Below, in pieces: positions 18,930 to 27,425 of a stretch of 64,000 bases of DNA. The notes beneath the pieces are model-generated. The model saw only the letters and a list, made by a program, of their open reading frames with translations. It had not been told where the DNA came from and made no database searches. Positions within the stretch are counted from its first letter, which is position 1, and the number at the start of each line of letters is the position of its first letter. Source of the DNA: Colidextribacter sp. OB.20 (lineage in GTDB: Bacteria > Bacillota > Clostridia > Oscillospirales > Oscillospiraceae); assembly GCF_009911595.1 (NCBI RefSeq), contig NZ_QWKG01000016.1, forward strand, positions 1 through 64,000. The letters run 5' to 3'. The translations under genes were made by a program, and so were the position numbers.

Positions 18930-19798
18930 GAGCTCAGCCCTCCCAGCTTTTGATTAATAATCTGGTAAAAGCTGCGGTCCGCCAGCCGGACCAGCTGGGT
19001 GGCGCGCTCCGCGCGGCAGATCTCCACCCGGTCTCCTCCGGCAAGACGGACGGCCTTTCCGCCATCCACGGACAGGTATAAATATTTGTGGTTGCCTCTG
19101 GGAAGCTGGACCGTGACCATCCGCTCCGGCGCCAGCACCATAGCCCGGGCGGCCAGCTGGTGGGCGCAGACCGGAGTGACGATGATGCCCCTGGAGGTGG
19201 GCTCCACAATGGGCCCTCCCGCCGACATGGAGTAGGCGGTGGAGCCGGTGGGGGTGGCGATGATAACGCCATCTCCTATAATGGACATGACCTTTACACG
19301 GTCTGCCAGCACCTCTACCTCAGCCACACGGGCCATGGAACCCTTGGAAATGACCGCATCGTTGAGGGCGGTGTCCTGGAAGAGGACCTTGTCTCCCCGG
19401 AGCACCTTCACATCCAGCATCATCCGCTCCTCCACGGTGTACATCCCATGGGCCAGCGGGGCCAGCAGGGGCAGCTCGCTGCGCTCCAGCTCGGCCATAA
19501 AGCCTACGCTGCCCGTGTTCACCCCCAGAATAGGCACTCCGTGAAGGGTGGCGTCCCGGGCCGCGTGGAGGATGGTTCCGTCACCACCGAAGCAGATCAG
19601 CAGGTCGGCGGTGGGCAGCTCCTTATCCAGCATGGACAGGGCAAGCTGACGAGGCAGATCCAGCCTGTCCCCTTTTTTGGGCTGAAAGGGCAGGCACAGG
19701 GTAGTCTGTGCCCCGGCGTGCTCCAGCACCCGCCTGGCCTCCAGAGCCACTCGCAGTCCTCTGTCCCGGTAAGGGTTGGAGCTGAGAACAATTTTCAC
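18926..19798 (-). CDS. nadK: NAD kinase
   Basis: Phosphorylates NAD to NADP. The 290-residue protein shows the GGDGT motif (FGGDGTILHAARD, about residue 70), the NTGSVGFMAE stretch and the conserved PTGSTAYSMSAGGPIV block. It begins MKIVLSSNPYRD. It overlaps argR by 4 bases and follows tlyA by 14 bases, in the usual operon order. NADP supply fits the nearby DHFR-like and malic enzyme genes only loosely. Confidence 0.95.
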   Translation of the reverse strand: MKIVLSSNPYRDRGLRVALEARRVLEHAGAQTTLCLPFQPKKGDRLDLPRQLALSMLDKELPTADLLICFGGDGTILHAARDATLHGVPILGVNTGSVGFMAELERSELPLLAPLAHGMYTVEERMMLDVKVLRGDKVLFQDTALNDAVISKGSMARVAEVEVLADRVKVMSIIGDGVIIATPTGSTAYSMSAGGPIVEPTSRGIIVTPVCAHQLAARAMVLAPERMVTVQLPRGNHKYLYLSVDGGKAVRLAGGDRVEICRAERATQLVRLADRSFYQIINQKLGGLSS

Positions 19799-19812
19799 GG
19801 CTGTTCCTCCTT

Positions 19813-20607
19813 CTATGCGCTGTGAGACTGCGCCACCAGAGCGCTCAGGTCTCCTTGCCAGGCAGGGCCCGCCCCCGCCTGGAGATGGCCCAGATACTCG
19901 ATATTACCCTCCGGGCCCTTTATAGGTGAAAAGGTAATATCCTTTACAGAAAAGCCCGCCTGGGCGGCGTGGGTCAGGAAGCGCTCCAGCACCTCCAGAT
20001 GGGTGGCCGGGTCCCGGACCACCCCTTTTTTGCCCACCTTGTCCTTTCCCGCCTCAAACTGAGGCTTCACCAGGCAGACCGCCTGGCCCCCCTCCCTGAT
20101 CAGAGGCCGGAGAGCTGGGAGAATCAGACTCAGGGAGATGAAGGACACATCCACGGAGAAGAAATCCAACGGCTCCGGGATCTGTTCCCGGGTGAGATAT
20201 CGGGCGTTGGTCCGCTCCATGCACACCACCTGGGGGTGGGTGCGCAGCCGCCAATCCAGCTGGTTGTAGCCCACATCCACAGCGTACACCAGCCGGGCCC
20301 CGTTCTGGAGCATACAGTCGGTGAAGCCGCCGGTGGAGGCGCCGATGTCGGCGCAGACCCTATCCTTCAGGTCAATTGGCCATAGGGCCATGGCCTTTTC
20401 CAGCTTCAGGCCGCCCCGGCTCACATAGCGCAGGGGTTTCTTGGAACGCACTTCCAGGGCGTCGCCCTCCTCCACAGGGCTTCCCGCCTTCAACTGCTTC
20501 TGTTCATTGACGTAGACCTCTCCTGCCATAATGAGGGCCTGAGCTTTCTGCCGGCTCTCTGCCAGACCTCGCTCCACCAGCGCTAAATCCAGTCGCTTTT
20601 TAACCAC
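19813..20607 (-). CDS. tlyA: TlyA-family rRNA methyltransferase (hemolysin A family)
   Basis: Predicted 2'-O-methyltransferase acting on ribosomal RNA; mycobacterial TlyA modifies 16S and 23S rRNA. The 264 residues begin with an S4 RNA-binding domain (VKKRLDLALVERGLAESRQKAQALIMAGEVYVN), then an FtsJ-type SAM domain with DIGASTGGFTDCMLQNGA. The dxs reading overlaps its start by 8 bases. It contains one of the recurrent dyads (19928-19947). Confidence 0.92.
   Translation of the reverse strand: MVKKRLDLALVERGLAESRQKAQALIMAGEVYVNEQKQLKAGSPVEEGDALEVRSKKPLRYVSRGGLKLEKAMALWPIDLKDRVCADIGASTGGFTDCMLQNGARLVYAVDVGYNQLDWRLRTHPQVVCMERTNARYLTREQIPEPLDFFSVDVSFISLSLILPALRPLIREGGQAVCLVKPQFEAGKDKVGKKGVVRDPATHLEVLERFLTHAAQAGFSVKDITFSPIKGPEGNIEYLGHLQAGAGPAWQGDLSALVAQSHSA
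19928..19947. repeat. Recurrent dyad, near match (tlyA)
   Basis: GAAAAG-N8-CTTTAC. One of nine sites in the window fitting GTAAAG-N8-CTTTAC with at most two mismatches. It lies inside coding sequence of tlyA. Confidence 0.5.
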
Positions 20608-22456
20608 AGCCCAACACCTCCAGCGCTTTTCGGGCGATCCCCGCTCCGTTCAGGAACAGGTCCCGTTTCAGCAATGCGGAGGCCCCGTGGGGGACAAAGC
20701 CCTCGCCGCAGTTGAGCAGGACGGTCTTGGCGGGCACACCGGCCTGCTCCAGCCGGGCGGCGAGCCGCTGTCCCACACAGCCGCGGGCACTCTGCTCCTC
20801 CGCCGCCAGCAGAACCCCTGTTTTCTGGACTGACTGCTCTACCAGCTGGGAATCAAGAGGTGTAATCTGATTCAGCTTTACAACCTCGGCCTGAACGCCC
20901 TGGGCCTCCAGTAAGCTGGCCGCCTCCAAAATGTCGTTAATCTCGGTGCCGTAGCCTGCCAGAGTGATGTCACTGCCTGGGCGGAGAACGGCAGACGGCG
21001 CCTCTCCGCCGGTTCCGATATACTGTCCCTCGCCGCCTCGGGGATACCGCACCGCCACCGGCCCCTCCGTATGAAACAGAGCTCGGTCCAGCATGACCTC
21101 CAGCTCGGCAAAGCTGGAGGGAGACAGCACCGTCATATTGGGGATGGTATCCAAATAGGCGGCGTCAAATACGCCGTGGTGGGTCTCTCCGTCATCACCC
21201 ACCAACCCGGCCCGGTCCACACACAAAACCACATGGAGATTGTCGATAGCGGCATCGTGGAGCAGCATATCGTAGGCGCGCTGTAAAAAGGTGGAATACA
21301 CCGCAAATACAGGAATTACGCCCTGCTTGGCCATGCCGGCGGCCATGGAGGCTGCGCAGCCCTCGGCAATTCCCACGTCGAAGAAGCGGTCGGGATATTT
21401 CTGGGCAAACTGATCCAGTCCGGTGCCGCTCATCATGGCGGCGGTGATGGCGCAGACCCGCCGGTCCTGTCCGGCCAGCCGGGTCAGGGTCCGGCCAAAG
21501 ACGGCGGAAAAATGATCTCCTGGCTGCTTTTTTGCCCGGCCGGTGAGGGGATCAAAGGGGGCGACGCCGTGAAAGGCGTCCGGATTCTCCTCCGCGGGGG
21601 GAAACCCTTTTCCCTTTACAGTCTTTACGTGGAGAAAGATGGGCTCGTCGATGTCCTTGGCGTATCGCAGCAGCTTGGTCAGCTGGGAGAGGTTGTGTCC
21701 GTCCACCGGCCCCAGGTAGCGAAAACCCATGTCCTCAAACATGCTGCAGGGCAGCAGGGTCTGCTTCATCGCCTGCTTCAGCCGATGGGTGACCCGATAG
21801 ACGGCCCGGCCCAGAGTAGTGGCGTTCATAATTCGGCGGTAGTGCTTTTTCAGGGTGAGATACTGGGGTTTGAGCCGCTGCTTGGCCAGGTGGTCGGCCA
21901 CAGCGCCTACATTTTGGGTGATAGACATGCCGTTGTCATTGAGAATCACTAAAATTTGCTGTCCGCACTCCCCCGCGTTGGACAGGCCCTCGTAGGCCAG
22001 CCCTCCGGTAAGCGCACCGTCGCCCAGCAGGGCGATGACCTTATAGTCCTCCCCCAGCATATCTCGAGCCCGGGTCATACCCAGAGCCACCGCCACCGAG
22101 TTGGAGGCGTGTCCGGCGATAAAGGCGTCGTGAACGCTCTCACAGGGCTTGGGAAAGCCAGCAATGCCGCCGTACTGCCGCAGGGTGGACATCTGATCCC
22201 GCCGGCCGGTGAGCAGCTTGTGGATGTAGCACTGGTGGCCCACGTCAAAGACCAGCCGGTCCACCGAGGTGTCGAACACTTGGTGGATAGCCACCATCAG
22301 CTCCACCGTCCCCAGATTGGAGGCCAGGTGCCCCCCGGTCTGGGAGACGTCCTCTACCAGCTCCCGGCGCAGCTGGGCGCATAAAGCCTCCCCCTCCTGA
22401 TCCGTAAGGCGGGAGAGGATGGGCTCATATTTTGTTTTCTCAGAGGAAACGGACAA
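20600..22456 (-). CDS. dxs: 1-deoxy-D-xylulose-5-phosphate synthase
   Basis: First step of the MEP isoprenoid pathway, joining pyruvate and glyceraldehyde 3-phosphate with thiamine diphosphate. The thiamine-binding GDGALTGG...NDN motif, the DVGHQCY stretch and the transketolase-type pyrimidine domain (DVGIAEGCAASMAAGMA) are visible. The start is placed at TTG 22456 (then SVSSEKTKYEPILSRL), because GGAGGG lies 8 bases upstream and this gives 618 residues with a normal N-terminus; an ATG upstream would overlap ispA by 59 bases. ispA lies 19 bases upstream. Confidence 0.95.
   Translation of the reverse strand: MSVSSEKTKYEPILSRLTDQEGEALCAQLRRELVEDVSQTGGHLASNLGTVELMVAIHQVFDTSVDRLVFDVGHQCYIHKLLTGRRDQMSTLRQYGGIAGFPKPCESVHDAFIAGHASNSVAVALGMTRARDMLGEDYKVIALLGDGALTGGLAYEGLSNAGECGQQILVILNDNGMSITQNVGAVADHLAKQRLKPQYLTLKKHYRRIMNATTLGRAVYRVTHRLKQAMKQTLLPCSMFEDMGFRYLGPVDGHNLSQLTKLLRYAKDIDEPIFLHVKTVKGKGFPPAEENPDAFHGVAPFDPLTGRAKKQPGDHFSAVFGRTLTRLAGQDRRVCAITAAMMSGTGLDQFAQKYPDRFFDVGIAEGCAASMAAGMAKQGVIPVFAVYSTFLQRAYDMLLHDAAIDNLHVVLCVDRAGLVGDDGETHHGVFDAAYLDTIPNMTVLSPSSFAELEVMLDRALFHTEGPVAVRYPRGGEGQYIGTGGEAPSAVLRPGSDITLAGYGTEINDILEAASLLEAQGVQAEVVKLNQITPLDSQLVEQSVQKTGVLLAAEEQSARGCVGQRLAARLEQAGVPAKTVLLNCGEGFVPHGASALLKRDLFLNGAGIARKALEVLGCG
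20862..20881. repeat. Recurrent dyad, near match (dxs)
   Basis: GTAATC-N8-CTTTAC inside dxs; one of nine related sites. Confidence 0.45.
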
Positions 22457-22475
22457 AACAGGATCCCTCCAGGGT

Positions 22476-23372
22476 TTATTTATTTCGACATGCCATCTGT
22501 TCAGCCAGCCAGATGTGGAACCCGGGGCTGTCAAACCCGCTGATGGCCTCGACCGCCTGCCTGGTCAACTCCTCCACCAGGGCGGCGCAGCCCTCCAGGC
22601 CCAGAGCGGTGACAAAGGTGCTCTTCCCATTGACCCGGTCGGAGCCCACCGACTTGCCCAGCTCCTCCTTTGAGCTGGTGACGTCCAGCATGTCGTCCCG
22701 GACCTGGAAGGCCCGGCCCAGAGCCTGGGCGTAGGCGGACACCAGCTCCAGCTGCTTGACGCTCCCTCCGGCGGCGATGCAGCCCAGCACGGCGGCGGCG
22801 GAGATGAGGGCACCGGTTTTCAGACTCTGGAGCAGCTCCAGCTCCTCCAAGCTCAGGGTCCGGCTCTCGCCGGCCATGTCCAGGGCCTGCCCCCCCACCA
22901 TGCCGGCGGAGCCGGCGGCCTTGGACAGGCACTCCGCCGCCTTCACGATCCGGTCGGCGGGCAGCTTGGCCTTCGTCAGCTGCTCAAAAGCGGCGGTGAG
23001 CAGGGCGTCCCCCGCCAGGATGGCGGTTGCCTCACCATAGACCCTGTGGTTGGTGAGCCTGCCCCGGCGCAGGTCGTCGTTGTCCATGGCGGGCAGGTCG
23101 TCGTGAATCAATGAGTAGGTGTGTACCATCTCCACCGCGCAGGCAAAGGGCAGGGCCGCCTCGGGGTCCCCGCCGCACAGGCGGCAGGTCTCCAGAGTGA
23201 GCACCGGGCGGATGCGCTTGCCTCCGGCCAGCAGGGAGTACTCCATAGCCTCCTGAAGGTTGGCGTGGCGGCGCTCCGCAGAGAAGGCGCTGGCCAGACA
23301 GGCCTCAATCATAGCGTGATCCCGGCTCATAACCTCTGTAAAGCCTTTTTCCATGTCATCCATTGCCTCCAA
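22476..23372 (-). CDS. ispA: Polyprenyl synthetase (farnesyl/geranylgeranyl diphosphate synthase)
   Basis: Condenses isopentenyl diphosphate with allylic diphosphates. The 298 residues carry the first Asp-rich motif DDLPAMDND followed by RRG, the second DDMLD, and GKRIRPVL near the N-terminus. Product length cannot be read with certainty; farnesyl diphosphate is usual for this position. ATG 23372 overlaps xseB by 17 bases; an internal ATG at 23363 would shorten this. It forms an isoprenoid pair with dxs in the operon. Confidence 0.93.
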   Translation of the reverse strand: MEAMDDMEKGFTEVMSRDHAMIEACLASAFSAERRHANLQEAMEYSLLAGGKRIRPVLTLETCRLCGGDPEAALPFACAVEMVHTYSLIHDDLPAMDNDDLRRGRLTNHRVYGEATAILAGDALLTAAFEQLTKAKLPADRIVKAAECLSKAAGSAGMVGGQALDMAGESRTLSLEELELLQSLKTGALISAAAVLGCIAAGGSVKQLELVSAYAQALGRAFQVRDDMLDVTSSKEELGKSVGSDRVNGKSTFVTALGLEGCAALVEELTRQAVEAISGFDSPGFHIWLAEQMACRNK

Positions 23373-23592
23373 ATGGCTCCTCTATGAGTTCGCCGTCCTT
23401 TCCGGCGGTAAGGAGGGTGACCTTCTGCTCTGCCTCGTCCAGCTGTTTGGTGCACTCCCGCAGCAGCTTGGCCCCCTCCTCAAAGAGGCTCATGGCCTGC
23501 TCCAGAGGGGCGTCCCCCTTCTCCAAAAGGGAGACGATCTCCTCCAGCCGGGCCATGGAGCCCTCAAAATTCAGCTTCTTTTTCGCGGCCAT
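23356..23592 (-). CDS. xseB: Exodeoxyribonuclease VII small subunit
   Basis: A 78-residue helical protein with the family pattern NFEGSMARLEEIVSLLEKGDAPLEQAMSLFEEG (two helices joined by a short turn). It forms the exonuclease VII complex with XseA, which degrades single-stranded DNA. It lies 13 bases after xseA and overlaps ispA. Confidence 0.95.
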   Translation of the reverse strand: MAAKKKLNFEGSMARLEEIVSLLEKGDAPLEQAMSLFEEGAKLLRECTKQLDEAEQKVTLLTAGKDGELIEEPFGGNG

Positions 23593-23605
23593 AGGCGCTC
23601 TCCTC

Positions 23606-24904
23606 CTAACGCGTCTTGTAGGGCGACGTCCTGCCCTGCATTTTTTCCTCTACCCGACAGCTTAGTTTTCCGTCCGACAGCGTCAGCGTCAGCTTATCCC
23701 CCCTGGCGACGTCATCTGTGGAGAGAACAGCCTTTCCATCCTCCCGCTGGGCGATGGCATATCCCCGGCCCAGCACCTTCAGGGGACTCATGGCATCCAG
23801 GGAGGCGGCCAAAGCCTTGAGGCGCTCCCGCTGCCGGGCGACTGTCCATGCCCCGCAGTTGGGCAGACGGCCGGACAGGGCGGTCAGCTGCTCCCGCCGT
23901 GCGGCGGTGCTGTGCCGCAGGCCGTGGGCCAGGCGGCTGTTCTGGTAGTCCAGCAGCAGCCGCTTCTCCCTGAAATAGGAGGCCGGGTCGGTCATAGGGC
24001 GGCTGTCCGCCAGCCGGTCCAGCGCCTGACGGAACCGGGCCAGCTTAGTAGTCACACTCCCCTCCAGCCGCTCTCTGTCCCCCAGAAGGACGGCATAAAT
24101 CTCGTTCTGATCCGGAGTAGACAGCTCGGCGGCGTTGGAGGGGGTGGACGCGCGCAGGTCGGCCACAAAGTCGGCGACAGTCACGTCGGGCTCGTGGCCC
24201 ACAGCGGAGATGACTGGAATCTCCGAGGCGTAGATGGCCCGGGCCACCACCTCCTCGTTGAAGGCCCACAGGTCCTCTATGGAGCCTCCCCCCCGGCCGG
24301 TGATAATCAGGTCGGCGGCGTTGTGAAGGTTGGCCCACTGGATGGCGGCGGCGATCTCCTGAGGGGCCTCCACCCCCTGGACCCGAACGGGAACCACCCT
24401 GACCTCAGTCAGAGGCCAACGGGCTCCCAAGATGCGGATCATATCCCGCACCGCCGCCCCGGCCGGGGAGGTGATAAGGGCAATTTTTTCCGGAAACTCC
24501 GGGATGGGCCTCTTGTGAGCGGGGTCGAAGAGTCCCTCCCGGGCCAGCTTCTCCTTCAGCTGCTCAAAGGCCAGGGCCAGGTCCCCTACCCCCTCGGGAG
24601 TGAGGCGGGCACAGTACAGCTGGTACTGCCCGTCCCGGGGAAAGACAGTCACCCGGCCGGCGGCAATCACCTGCATCCCGTTCTCCGGCCGGAAGCGCAA
24701 AAACTGGGCGTCGCTGCGGAACATGACACACCGCAGCGCCCCCTCCCCGTCCTTCAGGGTAAAGTAGTGGTGGCCGGAGGGATACATTTTATAGTTGGAC
24801 AGCTCTCCCCGTACCAGCAGTCGGGACAAAAGGTGGTCCCGGTCCATCATATTTTTCAAATACTGGCCCACCTGACTGGGGGTCAGGATGGCATCCTCCC
24901 TCAT
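23606..24904 (-). CDS. xseA: Exodeoxyribonuclease VII large subunit
   Basis: Catalytic subunit of exonuclease VII. The 432 residues start with an OB-fold (LTPSQVGQYLKNMMDRD ... VRGELSNYK), then the catalytic core with the LITSPAGAAVRDMIRIL, GRGGGSIEDLWAFNEEVVARAI and SAVGHEPDVTVADFVADLRASTPSNAAEL blocks, ending in a coiled-coil and YAIAQREDG segment. It overlaps the M22-like gene by 4 bases. Confidence 0.96.
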   Translation of the reverse strand: MREDAILTPSQVGQYLKNMMDRDHLLSRLLVRGELSNYKMYPSGHHYFTLKDGEGALRCVMFRSDAQFLRFRPENGMQVIAAGRVTVFPRDGQYQLYCARLTPEGVGDLALAFEQLKEKLAREGLFDPAHKRPIPEFPEKIALITSPAGAAVRDMIRILGARWPLTEVRVVPVRVQGVEAPQEIAAAIQWANLHNAADLIITGRGGGSIEDLWAFNEEVVARAIYASEIPVISAVGHEPDVTVADFVADLRASTPSNAAELSTPDQNEIYAVLLGDRERLEGSVTTKLARFRQALDRLADSRPMTDPASYFREKRLLLDYQNSRLAHGLRHSTAARREQLTALSGRLPNCGAWTVARQRERLKALAASLDAMSPLKVLGRGYAIAQREDGKAVLSTDDVARGDKLTLTLSDGKLSCRVEEKMQGRTSPYKTR

Positions 24905-25833
24905 GGCCGCACCCCCGCTCCCAGTGCCCGCCAGGTGAGGATGGCGGTCCCCATGGCGTTGTCAGTGGAATATTTGGGTTCGGCGAAGATGGCACCGTAG
25001 AGGTTGGTCATCCCCGCCCGCAGCTGGGAATTGGAGGCCACCCCGCCGGAGCACAGCACCGGCAGGCCGGGGTAACGCTTCTGGGCCTCCCGGGTGGCCC
25101 GCCAGACTATATTGGAGATGGTGTCGATAGTGAAGCGGGCAATATTGGCCGGCTTCTCGCCCTCCGCCGCAAGGGCCTTCACATGGTTCTCCATTCCGGA
25201 GAGAGAAAATGTAAGGTCTTTCAGCTTTACCCTTGGCTCATAACAGGTGTCCGCCTGGGCATACAGCTCGTCCAGGGCTTTACCCGCCGGGAATTGTAGT
25301 CCCAGCAGGACCCCCGTGCGGTCGATGAGCTGCCCGGCGGCCAGGTCGCTGGTGCCGCCGATGATCTCGGCAGACACTGTAAAGCCTTCTGGCTTTACGA
25401 GAAGTAATTCAGTCGTCCCGCCCGACAGGTGCCAGGCCAGGAAGGGGGCGTCCAGCAGGTCCAGCCGCCCGGCGGACCAGGCGGCGGCGGCCAGATGCCC
25501 CTGTTGGTGGGAATGGGCAAAAAACGGCACGCCTAACGCGGCGGCAATCCCCCACCCCTGACGCTCTCCCGCCAAAAAGCAGGGCATATAGGAGCCCTCC
25601 ACCGCCCGTGGGCGGTCAGAGGCCCCCACAGCCTCAAGCTCCGGCCTCTCCCCCATCAGCTGCTCCAGCAGCTCAGGCAGGCGTTTCACGTGCTGAAACA
25701 GAGCGTCGCTCTGGCGCAGACCCAGCTCTCCAGGCCGCACATCCAACAGACGGCCCATGTTTTTTCCTGTCTCCCCGTCGAAGAGGGCAGCGGAGGTGGT
25801 ATAGTTGCTGGTATCCAGTCCCAGAACGGTCAT
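24901..25833 (-). CDS. Kae1/TsaD-like M22 family paralogue
   Basis: A 310-residue ASKHA-fold protein of the TsaD/Kae1 superfamily. It starts VLGLDTSNYTTSAALF, has a metal-binding HxxxH-type stretch (HSHQQGHL, about 113-120), LSGGTTELLL and CSGGVASNSQLR. It is shorter than true TsaD and sits in the xseA-nusB operon; Clostridia often carry this paralogue besides tsaD. True TsaD makes the t6A tRNA base with TsaB/TsaE/TsaC; whether this paralogue takes part is unknown. It overlaps nusB by 4 bases. Confidence 0.8.
   Translation of the reverse strand: MTVLGLDTSNYTTSAALFDGETGKNMGRLLDVRPGELGLRQSDALFQHVKRLPELLEQLMGERPELEAVGASDRPRAVEGSYMPCFLAGERQGWGIAAALGVPFFAHSHQQGHLAAAAWSAGRLDLLDAPFLAWHLSGGTTELLLVKPEGFTVSAEIIGGTSDLAAGQLIDRTGVLLGLQFPAGKALDELYAQADTCYEPRVKLKDLTFSLSGMENHVKALAAEGEKPANIARFTIDTISNIVWRATREAQKRYPGLPVLCSGGVASNSQLRAGMTNLYGAIFAEPKYSTDNAMGTAILTWRALGAGVRP
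25211..25230. repeat. Recurrent dyad, near match (M22-like gene)
   Basis: GTAAGG-N8-CTTTAC, 168 bases from a perfect copy in the same gene. Confidence 0.45.
25379..25398. repeat. Recurrent dyad, perfect copy (M22-like gene)
   Basis: GTAAAG-CCTTCTGG-CTTTAC. The inner CC/GG bases extend the perfect inverted arms to 8 bp with a 4-base loop. It uses GTA, TTT and ACA codons that are otherwise uncommon in these GC-rich genes. Confidence 0.6.
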
Positions 25834-26327
25834 TCCTTCTCCGCCTCCTGGGCGGGCGTCTTTTCCGGCTTGGGCGGGGCGTCGGGGAACTCTGTCCGGA
25901 CGAAGGTGCCCAAAATACCGTTGACGAAGGAAACCACCTCCGCCGGCTCATATTTCTTTGTAATCTCCACCGCCTCATTGATGGCGGCGGCATTGGGGAT
26001 GTCAGACATGTAGAGCACCTCATACATAGCGGTACGCATAATGGCTGCCGCCATGCGTGGAATCCGGGCAAAGGCCCAGCCCACTGAGCAGCGGCTGATG
26101 TAATCGTCCAGCTCCGGTCCGTGGGAAAACACCCCCTGGACCAGCTCCCGGATATAGGCTTCCTGCTTCTCGTTGGGGAACTGCTCATACAGGGGCAGCT
26201 CCTCCGCCAGCTCCTGGAACCGCTCCCGGGTCAGCTCCGCGTTCAGAACCTCCTGGGCGCGGCGGGTGTCAAAGCCCAGGGCGAAAATGATATGTACGGC
26301 AATTTCTCTTGCGCTGCTTCTTGTCAT
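25830..26327 (-). CDS. nusB: Transcription termination/antitermination factor NusB
   Basis: Binds boxA RNA with NusE (S10) to prevent early termination on rRNA operons. The 165 residues are mostly helical and carry MTRSSAREIAVHIIFALGF at the N-terminus and the MPNAAAINEAVEITKKY-like block (IPNAAAINEAVEITKKYEPAEVVSFVNGILG) near the C-terminus, plus a charged tail. It is the first gene of the operon that runs through recN. Confidence 0.93.
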   Translation of the reverse strand: MTRSSAREIAVHIIFALGFDTRRAQEVLNAELTRERFQELAEELPLYEQFPNEKQEAYIRELVQGVFSHGPELDDYISRCSVGWAFARIPRMAAAIMRTAMYEVLYMSDIPNAAAINEAVEITKKYEPAEVVSFVNGILGTFVRTEFPDAPPKPEKTPAQEAEKE

Positions 26328-26368
26328 AGGTACAGCCTCCTAATGTCGGTCCATAAGCTTCCTACAGT

Positions 26369-26421
26369 ATTATATACATGAATATACAAAAAGAAAAGAC
26401 CTAAATTGAAAATCTTTTCAA
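26369..26421. promoter_or_regulatory. nusB upstream region: -10 candidate and palindrome
   Basis: A minus-strand TATAAT (26374-26369) lies 42 bases upstream of nusB with no clear -35, so the promoter call is tentative. A nearby inverted repeat TTGAAAA-TC-TTTTCAA spans 26406-26421 and could be an operator for either divergent gene. The rest of 26328-26552 shows only a weak stem (26462-26501) and no gene. Confidence 0.4.
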
Positions 26422-26552
26422 AGGCTGTCATTCTTCAGGCAGGCCCGGCCGATATATAATAAAGCCCGCGCAACCACAGATTTCCTCAATGTAACGGGCT
26501 TGCGGTTTACTTTTTGCGCTCCTACTCCCTAGACTGAACGAGGTGAACATAA

Positions 26553-27056
26553 ATGGAGCTGAATCAAAAGCTGTCCCGGCTGCGAAAGGGCAAGGGACTG
26601 ACACAACTGGAGCTGGCTGAGGCACTGAACGTCTCACGCCAGGCGGTATCGAGATGGGAGGTGGGAACGGCGGTCCCCACGCTGGACAACCTGATCTTCC
26701 TGAGCAGGCTGTACGGCGTGCCGCTGGACGATTTGATTCAGAGCGGAGCCCCGGTCCCCACAGCACCGGCGGAGGCGCCGCCGGACATACCGGCTCCCCC
26801 GCCGCCAGAGGCCGGCAGGTTCCACATCCCCCTGGTCCCCCTGCTGCTGGCCGTTCTGATTCTGGGCGTCGGGATTTTGATCGGGATCAGCCTCCCCAGG
26901 AAGGAGAAGATACCCGAAAGCGGGCCAAACCAGCGGGTCATGGTAGACGGTCCCCAGGGCTGGCTGGAGCGGACGCCCACAGATATCGAGGATGAATTAG
27001 AGTGGCTGGAAGCGGCAGTTAAGGATTTGCTGGGAGAAGAAAAAATATCGCCCTAA
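26553..27056 (+). CDS. XRE-family regulator with membrane anchor
   Basis: A 167-residue protein. The N-terminal helix-turn-helix (about 5-60) reads LRKGKGLTQLELAEALNVSRQAVSRWE, then a Pro/Ala-rich linker, one hydrophobic segment (about 92-112) and an acidic C-terminal tail after a KEKIPES stretch. Such membrane-anchored XRE proteins are common in Clostridia and may sense envelope signals; the target is unknown. It is divergent from nusB. Low-copy partners in the window are the genes at 40486 and 52072. Confidence 0.8.
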   Translation: MELNQKLSRLRKGKGLTQLELAEALNVSRQAVSRWEVGTAVPTLDNLIFLSRLYGVPLDDLIQSGAPVPTAPAEAPPDIPAPPPPEAGRFHIPLVPLLLAVLILGVGILIGISLPRKEKIPESGPNQRVMVDGPQGWLERTPTDIEDELEWLEAAVKDLLGEEKISP

Positions 27057-27086
27057 ATAGGGCAGTGAATCGCTAAGGAGGATTTT

Positions 27087-27386
27087 ATGGTAAACGAAGT
27101 GACAGATTATCGATGTGTATACAACTCATCAACCGGAACATTGACTCTTGGAAGTCTTGGAACGATCAACTTCTTCGCACTGGTGGAAGAGCTCAAAGGC
27201 ACAAACATCATGCCAAATGCCGGCCAGCCCATCGTACTGAGGCCGGGGCAGCTTCGCTCGGGCGGTATCGCGTCGGAGTTCCCCTCCGTCTTTAACAGAC
27301 GGGAGGCCGAACGGAATATGGCCCTGGGCCGGATATTGTGGGAAAAGATTATCACACAGTTCTCGGAGGAAAACTGCGCAAAATAG
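27087..27386 (+). CDS. Hypothetical protein, 99 aa
   Basis: Not recognised. A small soluble protein with beta-rich start (YRCVYNSSTGTLTLGSLGTINFF) and a helical C-terminus (ERNMALGRILWEKIITQF). A GGAGGA ribosome site precedes ATG 27087. It follows the XRE gene by 30 bases and is probably co-transcribed, ending at the terminator at 27391. Confidence 0.6.
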   Translation: MVNEVTDYRCVYNSSTGTLTLGSLGTINFFALVEELKGTNIMPNAGQPIVLRPGQLRSGGIASEFPSVFNRREAERNMALGRILWEKIITQFSEENCAK

Positions 27387-27390
27387 CGCA

Positions 27391-27418
27391 AAACAGGGAC
27401 GCATTTGCGTCCCTGTTT
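27391..27418. terminator. Bidirectional terminator
   Basis: A 12-bp stem (AAACAGGGACGC / GCGTCCCTGTTT) with loop ATTT is followed on the plus strand by further Ts. It ends the XRE unit and lies just before the SleB-gene stop on the other strand. Confidence 0.9.
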
Positions 27419-27425
27419 TTTACTG

